Source: Myxococcota bacterium
Lineage (GTDB): Bacteria > Myxococcota_A > UBA9160 > UBA6930
Assembly (NCBI GenBank): GCA_028285625.1
Contig: JANQOX010000026.1
Coordinates: 109,748-173,747, forward strand
DNA length: 64,000 bases
Direction: 5' to 3'
Program-made: the position numbers and the translations under genes
In this document: piece after piece, positions 9,102 through 16,805 of the stretch
Layout of the letters: every line of letters starts with the position of its first letter
Numbering within the stretch: the stretch's first letter is position 1
The notes under the pieces: model-generated
The model's input: the letters and a program-made list of their open reading frames with translations, nothing else
Database searches by the model: none
Told to the model about the DNA's origin: nothing

Positions 9102-9268
9102 GACCGGAGGAGGCTAGCACGCGGAGACACGCGTCTCGTGCGCACGCGGTGCCCTAGTCGCCCTGCCCTGCGTCGTCGGCGCTGTTGTATCCTTCGCTTC
9201 CTCCTGCCGGGACCGCACGCACCCTCCCGCCGGGACCCAGCCTCCCACCGGGACCGATCGGAGACGCC

Positions 9269-9763
9269 ATGGACCTCGTTGCGCTCGAAGCCATCAAGCA
9301 GACCAAGTACGCCTACATGCGCTGCCTGGACACGAAGAACTGGAGCGAGATTCGCGACTGCTTCACCGAGGACGCCACGGCCGCCTACAGCGGGGGCAAG
9401 TACGCCTTCGACGGGCGCGAGGCGATCGTGGGCTTTCTCGAGAAGGCCATGGGCAGCGAGTCCTTCCTCTCGAGTCACCACGTGGGCCACCCCGAGATCC
9501 ACCTCGAGTCCGAGACCCGGGCGCGAGGAACCTGGAAGCTCGAGGACATCGTGATCGACACGCGCTTCGGCATCACGATCCGGGGCGCGGCGTTCTACGA
9601 GGACGTCTACGAGAAGGGCGCCGACGGCCGCTGGCGCATCCGGCACACGGGCTACAAGCGCACCTTCGAAGAGATCGAGAGCCGCGCCGACCGGCCGAGC
9701 CTCAAGCTGACCGCCAGCTGGTGGGGCACCGACGGGCAGAGCGAGCTCGACGCAGGCCTCTAG
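9269..9763 (+). CDS. SnoaL-like / nuclear transport factor 2-fold protein
   Basis: Protein of 164 residues with the cone-shaped NTF2-like fold. Helix 1 (ALEAIKQTKYAYMRCLDTKN) and the following WSEIRDCFTEDATAAYSGG are typical of SnoaL_4 proteins, which include scytalone-dehydratase- and ketosteroid-isomerase-like enzymes. His residues at the pocket (SSHHVGHPEIHLES) match the usual catalytic region. ATG at 9269 follows a weak CGGAGAC site; the frame upstream to 9185 has no similarity. It is followed after 32 bp by a GST gene and is divergent from the cupin operon, so it may belong to the same catabolic function. Confidence 0.8.
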   Translation: MDLVALEAIKQTKYAYMRCLDTKNWSEIRDCFTEDATAAYSGGKYAFDGREAIVGFLEKAMGSESFLSSHHVGHPEIHLESETRARGTWKLEDIVIDTRFGITIRGAAFYEDVYEKGADGRWRIRHTGYKRTFEEIESRADRPSLKLTASWWGTDGQSELDAGL

Positions 9764-9795
9764 AACCACCCACGGCGCGCGCCGACGAGGAACCC

Positions 9796-10410
9796 ATGAT
9801 CACGCTCTACACCGGACCGACCCCGAACGGACGCAAGATCTCGATCGCGCTCGAGGAGCTCGGCCTGCCCTACGAGGTGCAGGCCATCGATCTCGCGGCG
9901 GACGAGCAGAAGCAGCCCGACTTCCTGGCGATGAATCCCAACCACAAGATCCCCGTGCTGCGCGACGACGACATCGTGGTCTGGGAGTCGGGCGCGATCC
10001 TCCTGCACCTGGGCGAACGGCACGACCCCGAGGGCCTCATCCTGCCCAAGGACCCGAAGCGGCGCCTGGAGGCGATCCAGTACGCGTTCTTCCAGACGGG
10101 CGGGGTCGGCCCGAACCTGGGGCGCCTGGGCGCCGCACTCCGCAAGGAGGGCGAGAAGAACCAGGAGATGATCGACATCTTCCAGGGCGAGATGGAGCGG
10201 CTGTTCGGCGTGCTCGACCGCATCCTGGCCGACGGCCGCGACTACCTCGCCGGCGACTACTCGATCGGCGACATCATGCACTACCCCTGGCTCAAGTTCC
10301 CCCTCGACCTCGGCTTCCCGGGGCTCTTGAAGCACGACCGCGTGGTCGCCTGGCTGAACCGCATCGGCGACCGCCCGGCAGTGGTGAAGGGGATGGGCGT
10401 TCCCGGCTAG
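9796..10410 (+). CDS. Glutathione S-transferase family protein
   Basis: GST of 204 residues. The N-terminal thioredoxin-like domain begins ITLYTGPTPNGRKISIALEE, with the cis-Pro in HKIPVLRDDD and the following ESGAILLHL that binds the gamma-glutamyl part of glutathione. The helical C-terminal domain contains DYSIGDIMHYPWL, the usual N-capping motif. The TGPTPNGRK start resembles the Nu/YfcG group, which use Thr/Asn rather than Tyr or Ser as the thiol-activating residue. ATG at 9796 follows a GAGGAA site. It ends in a CTAG tetramer shared with the stop of the convergent gene at 10407. Confidence 0.88.
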   Translation: MITLYTGPTPNGRKISIALEELGLPYEVQAIDLAADEQKQPDFLAMNPNHKIPVLRDDDIVVWESGAILLHLGERHDPEGLILPKDPKRRLEAIQYAFFQTGGVGPNLGRLGAALRKEGEKNQEMIDIFQGEMERLFGVLDRILADGRDYLAGDYSIGDIMHYPWLKFPLDLGFPGLLKHDRVVAWLNRIGDRPAVVKGMGVPG

Positions 10411-11306
10411 CCGCGGCCCAGGGACTGCACCAGTGCCTCGCTCCAGGGGACGCTGCGGTAGGCCTCGATCAGCACGAACGTGACCAGGTAGGCGGCGCGG
10501 ACGGGCCAGCGGTCGCTCTGCCCGGCGCCGAGCGCCATCAGCACCCAGCCGAAGCCCCGCACGGTGGCGAACGGATAGGTGGTGATCGCAAACAGCAGCA
10601 GTGCCGCGTCGCGCGTTCGCGACAGGCCGCGGCCGCGTGGCCAGAGGAACGCGAGCGCCATCCACGCCTCGAGCGCACCGGTGTAGGCCGTGGCGACCCA
10701 GGCGAAGCGCCGCAGGTTCTCGGGCTCGTCGAAGCCGCCCTCCCGCCAGTCGTGGTGTCCGGCCACGGTCTCGCGCAGGAGATCACCGTTCGCCTCCCAA
10801 CGCTCCCAGGTCATGGGCCCCGCCAGGACGGCCAGGTCTTCGAAGCGCGAGTCGGTGAGCAGTGTCACCCGCATGAAGCGACCATCGACGAAGTCGGGAG
10901 AGAGTCCAAGCTTCCAGAGCGCGGCGAACCCGAAGCACAGGCCGACGAGCCAGCGCGCACTGGTCGCGAACACGCGATCGGGCTGGGACGTGAGCAGTGC
11001 CGACGTGGCCGCCAGACAGGCCAGGGCCTGGAGGTAGTCGTGGTTGTCGCCGAAGGGCCAGTGGACGACCACCGCCGCCGTGGTGAGCAGCGTGAGCCCG
11101 CCCCACACCACTCTCGAGCGCAGCATGCCCGGCAGCAACAGGGCCGTGCCGGCGAGCGCCAGCACGGGCAGCCGCTCGAACCACTGAAGCGAGGTGTCGA
11201 GTAGCAGCGCCACGGCCAGCAGGCGCAGGGCGAGATCGAGACCCGTGGCCTCGCGCAGCGCGCGGAGGAGCGCCCGCCGGAATCCGACGTGGACGGGCGC
11301 ACTCAT
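10407..11306 (-). CDS. HTTM-like multi-pass membrane protein
   Basis: Integral membrane protein of 299 residues with about seven hydrophobic segments between residues 20 and 285. The pattern FGFAALWKLGLSPDFVDGRF between helices is seen in HTTM-type proteins, relatives of the membrane part of vitamin K-dependent carboxylase; the match is by eye and not firm. ATG at 11306 overlaps the stop of the upstream small gene (ATGA), so the two are translationally coupled. They follow an ECF sigma/NrsF pair and a CcdA-thioredoxin pair on the same strand. A role in envelope or thiol stress is therefore possible but inferred. Confidence 0.6.
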   Translation of the reverse strand: MSAPVHVGFRRALLRALREATGLDLALRLLAVALLLDTSLQWFERLPVLALAGTALLLPGMLRSRVVWGGLTLLTTAAVVVHWPFGDNHDYLQALACLAATSALLTSQPDRVFATSARWLVGLCFGFAALWKLGLSPDFVDGRFMRVTLLTDSRFEDLAVLAGPMTWERWEANGDLLRETVAGHHDWREGGFDEPENLRRFAWVATAYTGALEAWMALAFLWPRGRGLSRTRDAALLLFAITTYPFATVRGFGWVLMALGAGQSDRWPVRAAYLVTFVLIEAYRSVPWSEALVQSLGRG

Positions 11307-11716
11307 GGCGCGACGCCTTCGCCCGCAACGGTGACGCTCGCCAGGAGTTCGAGTTCGGGTCGAAGGTCTTCCTGGTCGAAGACCGTGCGCCAGACCGTCA
11401 CGCGTACCGCATGCGCCGTGGGAACCTCGGCCGCGAGCGCCTCGCCCAACGCGCGCAAGCGGCCCGCCGTGGGAAGCTCGCGCGCCAGCCGTCGATCGGG
11501 CGCGAGATGCGGGGGAAACGGGATCGGATGCTCGCCGCTGGCATCGAGCGCCGCGGCCCGCAGCAGGCGGAAGCCGCTGTGGTCGGTGCTGGCGAACATG
11601 CCGAAGCCGCCGCCCTTCCACGGCGAGAGCCCAGCTCCGAAGGCCAGCCCGATCTGTGCGCACGCGACGACGACGAGCAGCGCGGGCGCAACGAGCGCAG
11701 CGAGCCGCTCGCGCAA
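11303..11716 (-). CDS. Small membrane-anchored partner of the HTTM-like protein
   Basis: Unrecognised 137-residue protein with one N-terminal hydrophobic segment (about residues 7-28) followed by a soluble domain. The stretch WKGGGFGMFASTDHSGFR, with clustered Gly and aromatic residues, is reminiscent of small proteins encoded beside HTTM-type membrane proteins. The start is a TTG at 11716 with CGGAG upstream, four bases past the NrsF stop; the next in-frame ATG would remove the membrane segment. It overlaps the following gene by four bases. Confidence 0.6.
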   Translation of the reverse strand: MRERLAALVAPALLVVVACAQIGLAFGAGLSPWKGGGFGMFASTDHSGFRLLRAAALDASGEHPIPFPPHLAPDRRLARELPTAGRLRALGEALAAEVPTAHAVRVTVWRTVFDQEDLRPELELLASVTVAGEGVAP

Positions 11717-11719
11717 GCG

Positions 11720-12388
11720 CTAGCTCCGGAAGCGGCGAAGCGCGACGAGCAGCGGCAGCGAAAGAACCACCGCCAGAAGCACCGGCGCGGCAATGTGGCC
11801 GATCATGAGGTGACGCACGTCGTCCAGGTAGCAGCTGGCCTGCGCCGTCACCGCCCCGAGCGCGGCCATGCTCGCGCCGGCGGCCAGCACCAGCACCAGC
11901 GGCCGATGCGGCGCCGCGCGGCCCGCGAACCACATGATCGACAGCGCCGGCACGACCGCCACCATCGCTGCCCGGGCCAGACACGCCAGGTGGTGCGTCG
12001 CCGAGACCGGCGGCTCGAGAAGCGGACTCTGGAGGAGCAGCAGCGTGCCCGTGCCGGCCGCGGCAGCCATGCCCAACGCGGCCGCCGTGAACCCCACCTT
12101 GACGGCCGTCTCCCGACCCGGCACGCCAGCCGCGAGCACCGCGACCAGACCCCCGAGCCCGGTCAAACCCAGGCCGGAGAACACGAGCGCCGTGCCGACG
12201 TCGTGGAGCAGCATGTCGAAGAAGTCGGGCGCGACACCCAGTGCCACCACACCCGCCACGGCGGCCAGCGCCCACACGCCCACCACGATCGCCACCATCA
12301 CCCGCAGCGGCGGAATCGGGCGCACCGGCTCGAGGTCGTTCGCGAGGGCGCGAATCAGATCGGCTTCGGGGCTCGGGTCGCTCACCAC
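11720..12388 (-). CDS. NrsF-type (DUF1109) membrane anti-sigma factor
   Basis: A cytoplasmic N-terminus of about 30 residues (DLIRALANDLEPVRPIPPLR) is followed by six hydrophobic helices spread over residues 30-218. This is the layout of NrsF, the integral membrane anti-sigma factor that holds its ECF sigma factor at the membrane until thiol- or metal-type stress. LIRALANDLEPV.P is the family's N-terminal signature. Translation starts at a GTG at 12388 (GGAAGG upstream) or the next GTG at 12385, which overlaps the sigma stop as GTGA. It should sequester the product of the upstream gene. Cys residues in HLACLAR and QASCYLDD may serve as the redox sensor, but this is inference. Confidence 0.8.
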   Translation of the reverse strand: MVSDPSPEADLIRALANDLEPVRPIPPLRVMVAIVVGVWALAAVAGVVALGVAPDFFDMLLHDVGTALVFSGLGLTGLGGLVAVLAAGVPGRETAVKVGFTAAALGMAAAAGTGTLLLLQSPLLEPPVSATHHLACLARAAMVAVVPALSIMWFAGRAAPHRPLVLVLAAGASMAALGAVTAQASCYLDDVRHLMIGHIAAPVLLAVVLSLPLLVALRRFRS

Positions 12389-12960
12389 GATTCCCTTCCG
12401 AGAAGGTCCCGCAGGGCACGGTAGCCCCGATGGGCGCGGAGTTTGATTGCGCCCGGCGTGGCGCCTTCGCGTTCGGCGGCCTCGGCCACGCTGAGTCCTT
12501 CGACCTTGAGCAGCACGACCGCGCGGCGCTGCGCATCGGGCAGCTGCGCAAGAGCGCGCTGGATTCCCGGCGAGATGCGCCCGGCCAGGGGGTCGCGCTC
12601 GGGTCCCGCGGCGTGCTCGGCGGCTTCGATCCCGACCTCGCGCTTGCGGGTGCGCTTTCTCGCGAAGTCGATCACCGCGTTGCGAACGATCGCGCGCACC
12701 CACGGCAAGAGGGGCCGCTCGGAGCGATAGGTATGGCGGGCCGTATGGATGGACAGGAGCACCTCCTGGGCCACGTCGTCGGCGGCGGCAGCGTCGCCTC
12801 CCAGCCGCCCCCGCGCGATGCCTCGGACGAACGGCAGCAGGCCGTCCAGCAGTTGCTGGTAGGCGGCGGCGTCGCCCTGCTGGGCGGCGATCATCCACGC
12901 CCGCCACCGTTCGGCCCGTTCGCGGGCTTCTTCCGACGGTTCGGACGGCTTCTGGGACAT
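12382..12960 (-). CDS. ECF RNA polymerase sigma factor, paired with NrsF
   Basis: Sigma factor of 192 residues with only regions 2 and 4. Region 2 spans about residues 35-100 (ADDVAQEVLLSIHTARHTYR and the DNA-melting LLPWVRAIVRNAVIDFARKR). Region 4 spans 130-185 (QLPDAQRRAVVLLKVEGLSV then a helix-turn-helix GATPGAIKLRAHRGYRALRD). It directs RNA polymerase to stress promoters when released by the adjacent NrsF. The four-base overlap with the anti-sigma start gives matched expression. ATG at 12960 has only a weak GGA site. Upstream lie the CcdA-like and thioredoxin genes, which may be part of its regulon. Confidence 0.92.
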   Translation of the reverse strand: MSQKPSEPSEEARERAERWRAWMIAAQQGDAAAYQQLLDGLLPFVRGIARGRLGGDAAAADDVAQEVLLSIHTARHTYRSERPLLPWVRAIVRNAVIDFARKRTRKREVGIEAAEHAAGPERDPLAGRISPGIQRALAQLPDAQRRAVVLLKVEGLSVAEAAEREGATPGAIKLRAHRGYRALRDLLGRESW

Positions 12961-13097
12961 ACGTTCCGGAGGCCTCCGGAGTTCCTGCACGAGGGGCCGA
13001 CGGGGACTCGCAGAGAGCCTACCCGAGGTGGCTTCACCCAGCGCCTGCCCGCCCTTCCCCGGCTCGCGCGGCTCGAGCCCGGAGACCAAGGGCGCGG

Positions 13098-13928
13098 TCA
13101 GAACCAGCGGAGACCCAGCACCCCGAAGCCGACCCCGGCCGCCAGCAACGCGGCCGCCGCCGCCGCCCGGGGCGCCTCGAAGGAGCGCTGACGAAGGCGC
13201 GCGACCAGCCCGCCGCCCATCACCCCGGCTGCGAAGACCAACGCCGTGTAGCCGAGGGAGAAGGCGACCATGGTGACGACGGTGAGCCCGGGGATCGCCA
13301 GGGCCGTGGCGGCGGTCAGAACGGCCGCCAGCAGCGGGCTCGCACAGGGCGTGGTGACCAGCGCGAACACGCTGCCGGTCAGCAGCGGGCCAAAGGCCCG
13401 GGCGCCACCCGGCGCGCGTCCCGAGAGCGGCAGCGGCACCACCTCGAGGAAGGCGAGACCCAGCAAAACGAGCAGCATGCCGGCCCCGAGGAAGACCGGT
13501 CCGCGCTGCTCGATCAGCAGGAAGCCCGCCAGGTCGGCGAACAGGCCGAGCGCCGAGAGCGCCAGCGCTGCCCCCAGCACGAAGGCGCCCGAGCGCGCCA
13601 CCGCCCGCCACCCGCGCACGTCGCCCGCGCCGATCAGCGCCACGTTGATCGGCACCAGGGGAAGCACGCAGGGCGAAAGACTCGCCAGCAGTCCCCCGCC
13701 GAAAGCCAGCGCCGGTAGCACGAAGGTGCCAGCGCTCGCGATCCAGTCGCGCGGCAGAAGACCCGAGAGCTGCGTCTCGACGCGAAACAGCAGGTCGGCC
13801 GCCGCGTCCCAGCGCCACAGGACCAGCAGCGTCGTCAGCCCCGCCAGCAGCAGCGTCCAGCGGAACGCCGGATGGCGCCACAGAGGTACGGGACCGGGCA
13901 ACGCGAGGGATGCCTGCATCGCGGTCAT
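13098..13928 (-). CDS. CcdA/DsbD-type thiol transporter membrane protein
   Basis: Membrane protein of 276 residues. One N-terminal helix is followed by about six helices of the DsbD beta / CcdA fold. The two redox Cys lie in the family motifs SPCVLPLVP and TPCASPLL, one in each inverted half, so electrons can be moved from cytoplasmic thioredoxin across the membrane. It carries no periplasmic thioredoxin-like domain of its own; the gene immediately upstream (13946-14374) encodes a separate one, so together they reconstitute a DsbD-like pair. ATG at 13928 lies 17 bases past that stop. Likely role: supplying reductant to periplasmic disulfides or cytochrome c maturation. Confidence 0.88.
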   Translation of the reverse strand: MTAMQASLALPGPVPLWRHPAFRWTLLLAGLTTLLVLWRWDAAADLLFRVETQLSGLLPRDWIASAGTFVLPALAFGGGLLASLSPCVLPLVPINVALIGAGDVRGWRAVARSGAFVLGAALALSALGLFADLAGFLLIEQRGPVFLGAGMLLVLLGLAFLEVVPLPLSGRAPGGARAFGPLLTGSVFALVTTPCASPLLAAVLTAATALAIPGLTVVTMVAFSLGYTALVFAAGVMGGGLVARLRQRSFEAPRAAAAAALLAAGVGFGVLGLRWF

Positions 13929-13945
13929 GCGCAGCGCGTCGCCGG

Positions 13946-14374
13946 CTAGGCGCCGGCACTCGCGAGCGCGGCACGCAGGGCGTCGAGATCGACCTCGCCC
14001 TTGAACGTCTGGGCCGGCTTCCCATCCGCCCCCAGGATGCCCACGGTTCCGGTCTTGGCCTTGTAGCCCTCGAAGAACGCTTCGATGCCCAGGGCCTCGG
14101 CCTCGCGGCGCGACGCCTCGACCTGCTCGGCGCCGGTCACGTCGAGGACGACGAAGCGCGCATCCCCGCCCAGCGTCTCGGCCGCGCGGTCCCAGGAGGG
14201 CGTCATGGCGCGGCAGGTCCCGCACCAATCCGCGTGGATCTTCACGACGAGCGGGCCTTCGGCCTCGGCCGCCATGGCGCCACGCGCCAGCCCCAGCGCG
14301 GCGGCCAGCACCAGAAGCGTGGCGCCGAACAGGGCCAACAGGAGTGCAGACGGACGGGGTGCGGTGCGGGTCAT
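13946..14374 (-). CDS. Periplasmic thioredoxin-like protein
   Basis: Protein of 142 residues. Residues about 8-36 form a signal or anchor (two runs of hydrophobic residues ending ARGAMAAEAEG). The thioredoxin fold follows with the active site WCGTC in VVKIHADWCGTCRAMTPSWD. A later GTVGILGADGKPAQTF segment stands where the cis-Pro loop belongs, but Pro is replaced by Gly-Ile, an unusual change. ATG at 14374 has a strong GGAGG six bases upstream; the longer open frame to 14716 is not coding by similarity. It is the first gene of the thioredoxin - CcdA pair and probably passes electrons from the membrane transporter to periplasmic targets. Confidence 0.82.
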   Translation of the reverse strand: MTRTAPRPSALLLALFGATLLVLAAALGLARGAMAAEAEGPLVVKIHADWCGTCRAMTPSWDRAAETLGGDARFVVLDVTGAEQVEASRREAEALGIEAFFEGYKAKTGTVGILGADGKPAQTFKGEVDLDALRAALASAGA

Positions 14375-14446
14375 CGGAACCTCCAGGGTTTCGCGGGTTA
14401 CGTTCGGGCACCGCGGCGGGTTACGGTCCCGCACGGAGGATCGCTC

Positions 14447-15073
14447 ATGCGCCCCACCCGCCCCTGGCGGATCTCGCTCGTGTGCATCGCCCACGCAGCC
14501 TGGGCTTTGGCCTGCGCCAGCAGCCAGGTGGGCGGCACCGATGCCGATGCGATGCGCTACCGGCTCGCCGACAGCGGCAGCCACTGGGACATCGTGGGAC
14601 AGGACCGCGTGCTCGACGATCTCCAGCCGCGCTACCCGGATTTCTTTGCCGTGGTCCTCGACCCGGGTCGAAGCGACGAGCCCCCCACCCGCAGGATCCG
14701 GCTGCATCTCGAGCACGCGCCGGTCGATCGCCGCAACTACGACGCGCTCAACGCCGTGGCGATGGCCTACTTCGAGCTCAACTACCGCGGCGAGACCTCA
14801 CGCGGCAACGCCGACATGGGATTCGTGTCGGCCGGCTTTCGAACCGCCAAGCTCGCCGCGATCCCATGGCGCGCCTACGGCGAGATCCAGGACCCGAACC
14901 TGCGCGACGCGATCCTGGACTTCTTCCAGGACGCGGGCCAGGGCAACAAGCTGGGCGCGCAGGCGACCGCGGGACGACTGTCCCGCATCGTCGCCTCGCT
15001 GGCCCCCAAAGAGCCCGACCCGGTTCGCCGAGCCCGCATCGAAGCCCTCGCCACCGCCCTCGCCCGCGAGTAG
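14447..15073 (+). CDS. Exported protein of unknown function
   Basis: Not recognised. The 208-residue product has a signal segment (about residues 8-24) ending in LACASS; the residues before Cys do not fit the lipobox perfectly, so it may be cleaved as a normal signal instead. The mature part is soluble and mixed alpha/beta, with a conspicuous segment LNAVAMAYFELNYRGETSRG and a C-terminal helical stretch rich in Arg and Ala. ATG at 14447 follows GGAGGA. It faces the thioredoxin gene across a 72-bp divergent gap and converges with the bactofilin-fusion gene at 15084. Confidence 0.65.
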   Translation: MRPTRPWRISLVCIAHAAWALACASSQVGGTDADAMRYRLADSGSHWDIVGQDRVLDDLQPRYPDFFAVVLDPGRSDEPPTRRIRLHLEHAPVDRRNYDALNAVAMAYFELNYRGETSRGNADMGFVSAGFRTAKLAAIPWRAYGEIQDPNLRDAILDFFQDAGQGNKLGAQATAGRLSRIVASLAPKEPDPVRRARIEALATALARE

Positions 15074-15083
15074 GTTCGCGTCG

Positions 15084-16709
15084 CTAGGCGATGGCGGTGG
15101 AGCGTTGCCAGACGGCGCGGGCGCGGTCGATCAGGAGGCCCAGGCCGACCATCGCCACGACCACGTGCAGCAACACACCCAGGCCGGGGATCAGCGTGCC
15201 CACCGCCAGCACGCCGAGGCCGGTGATCAGGGCCACGCCGAAGTCGCGCAGGGTGTCGCCGGCCGGGCGCGTGATCGACAGGCCGATCAGGGCCGCCACC
15301 AGGATGCCCGCCAGGTAGATCGCGGCCAGCAGCACCCCGGCGAGGATCAGCGCCGCGGGCATTCCGACCAACGTGAGCGCGAGCAGCACGATGACTGCGG
15401 GCGTCACCAGCAGCACGACGAAGCCCTTGCCCATGGACACGAAGAAGTCGCGCCCGTCGGGGATGGCCCCACCGAACAGTCTGGGGAAGAGCGCGTAGAC
15501 CAGCAGGCCCACACCGAAGGCCGCCGCCACACGGATCAGGATCCAGAAGTAGAAGCTCGCGCTCGTGTAGCGCGACCAGTACCCGGGCCGATCGTGCTCG
15601 ACCACGGTGGTCGTCGCCCCGCCGCCGACCGTGGCGCCCGCATCCACGCGGACGTCGTCGGGGTTCCAGGTGTGCCAGGCCACGGCCCCCGCGACCTGGG
15701 CGCTCGACTCGACGGCACCGCGCTCGACGAAGAGTTCGGCATCGCGGCCCACGGACCCCAGCAGGCGCACCTTCTCGGACAACGAGATGAAGTCGCGACC
15801 CACCGTGCCTTCCATCACGACGTCGGCCCCGAAGGCCACCAGGTCGCTGGCGATGCGGGCCTCTTCTTCGATGGCGATGCGATCGCCGGCGGTCAGCACC
15901 GTACTGCGGGCCTCGCCCTCGAGGTGGAGGTCCTCACCCACCATGACCAGGGTGCCGTCGATGGTGCCGGTGATCTCGGTCTCGCGCGCCATCGAGATCA
16001 AGAGCCCCGTCACGCGCCCACGGACCTCGAGCTGCTCGGCGAACGCGACCAGGTTGCCGTCGATGGTGCCGTCGATGCGGACGATCTCGCCGCTGGCAAC
16101 GATGCTCCCCTCGAGGGTTTCGCCGCTTGCGAGAACGAGCCCCTCCTCGTGGATCTCCAAGACCGCGCGCGAAGGCACCGCCGCGAGCGGCACGCAGAGC
16201 AGCAGCGCCACGCCGAGCGCCCTGGGCGGGCCCACGCGCCGGGTGAGCGCCGTGGTCACGAACGTGGCCAGCGCGGCGAGGCTGCCCATGGCGGCGACCG
16301 AGAGCGCGAACTCGAGCAGTCCGGGCGCGCGATCGCGCAGGGCGAAGACGAGGTCGAGGAACATTTCGTGGGCTCCGAGCAGGCGCGTCGGGGAGAGCCA
16401 GCTGGCTCCGGGAAGTCGGGTCTCGAGCAGCACGCCGACGACGGCCGCCACGGCAGCCGTAGCGAGCAACGCCACGGGCATGCCGACGGCGAGCCCACGC
16501 GCCGGCGCATCGGAGGCGTCGCGCGCGGCATCCCGCAGCGGACGCTCGCGCAGCACGTCGGCGAGCAGCTCCTTCTCGGTGCGCAGTGCCAGCACCAGCG
16601 CGCGGCAGCGCTCGCAGGTGACCAGGTGGCTCTCGTTCGGTCGCACGTCGTCGGGCTCGAGCTCGCCGTCGACGTACGCGATCCAGACGGGCTCCAACGG
16701 GCAGCTCAT
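15084..16709 (-). CDS. Zinc-finger anti-sigma factor fused to a bactofilin-like beta-helix and C-terminal membrane domain
   Basis: Protein of 541 residues. The N-terminus is a zinc-finger anti-sigma domain: Cys3, His28, Cys32 and Cys35 in the C-x24-H-x3-C-x2-C spacing. Two or three membrane helices follow (about 73-95 and 120-175). Residues about 185-350 repeat the pattern IDGTIDGNLVAFAEQLEVRG and relatives every 15-20 residues, as in bactofilin polymer-forming beta-helices. Residues 385-540 hold five or so membrane helices with Gly/Pro-rich turns. The zinc finger should bind the ECF sigma factor encoded just upstream; the beta-helix could sense envelope state. Its ATG lies at the end of a 32-bp tandem repeat (16706-16805) that repeats its own first codons and ribosome site. 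Confidence 0.8.
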   Translation of the reverse strand: MSCPLEPVWIAYVDGELEPDDVRPNESHLVTCERCRALVLALRTEKELLADVLRERPLRDAARDASDAPARGLAVGMPVALLATAAVAAVVGVLLETRLPGASWLSPTRLLGAHEMFLDLVFALRDRAPGLLEFALSVAAMGSLAALATFVTTALTRRVGPPRALGVALLLCVPLAAVPSRAVLEIHEEGLVLASGETLEGSIVASGEIVRIDGTIDGNLVAFAEQLEVRGRVTGLLISMARETEITGTIDGTLVMVGEDLHLEGEARSTVLTAGDRIAIEEEARIASDLVAFGADVVMEGTVGRDFISLSEKVRLLGSVGRDAELFVERGAVESSAQVAGAVAWHTWNPDDVRVDAGATVGGGATTTVVEHDRPGYWSRYTSASFYFWILIRVAAAFGVGLLVYALFPRLFGGAIPDGRDFFVSMGKGFVVLLVTPAVIVLLALTLVGMPAALILAGVLLAAIYLAGILVAALIGLSITRPAGDTLRDFGVALITGLGVLAVGTLIPGLGVLLHVVVAMVGLGLLIDRARAVWQRSTAIA

Positions 16710-16805
16710 GGCTGTCCGTTCCTACGCGTCGGACAGCTCATGGCTGTCCGTTCCTACGCGTCGGACAGCTCATGGCGGTCCGTTCCTTCGGGTCGGGCAG
16801 CTCAT
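16706..16805 (-). repeat. Three 32-bp tandem repeats forming a chain of coupled mini-ORFs
   Basis: On the minus strand ATGAGCTG(T/C)CCG recurs at 16805, 16773, 16741 and 16709, exactly 32 bases apart; the last is the anti-sigma start. The two central units are identical, the one nearest the sigma gene differs at a few bases. Each of the first three ATGs opens an 11-codon frame (MSCPTRRNGQP or MSCPTRRNGPP) whose TGA overlaps the next ATG as ATGA. The sigma stop overlaps the first ATG the same way. Each unit also carries AGGA about ten bases before the next ATG. The array therefore looks like repeated duplication of a start site that keeps stop-start coupling. Confidence 0.85.

Noticed and set aside
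16706..16805. 32-bp repeats as a CRISPR array
   Set aside because: Units are directly adjacent with no spacers, and no cas genes are near.
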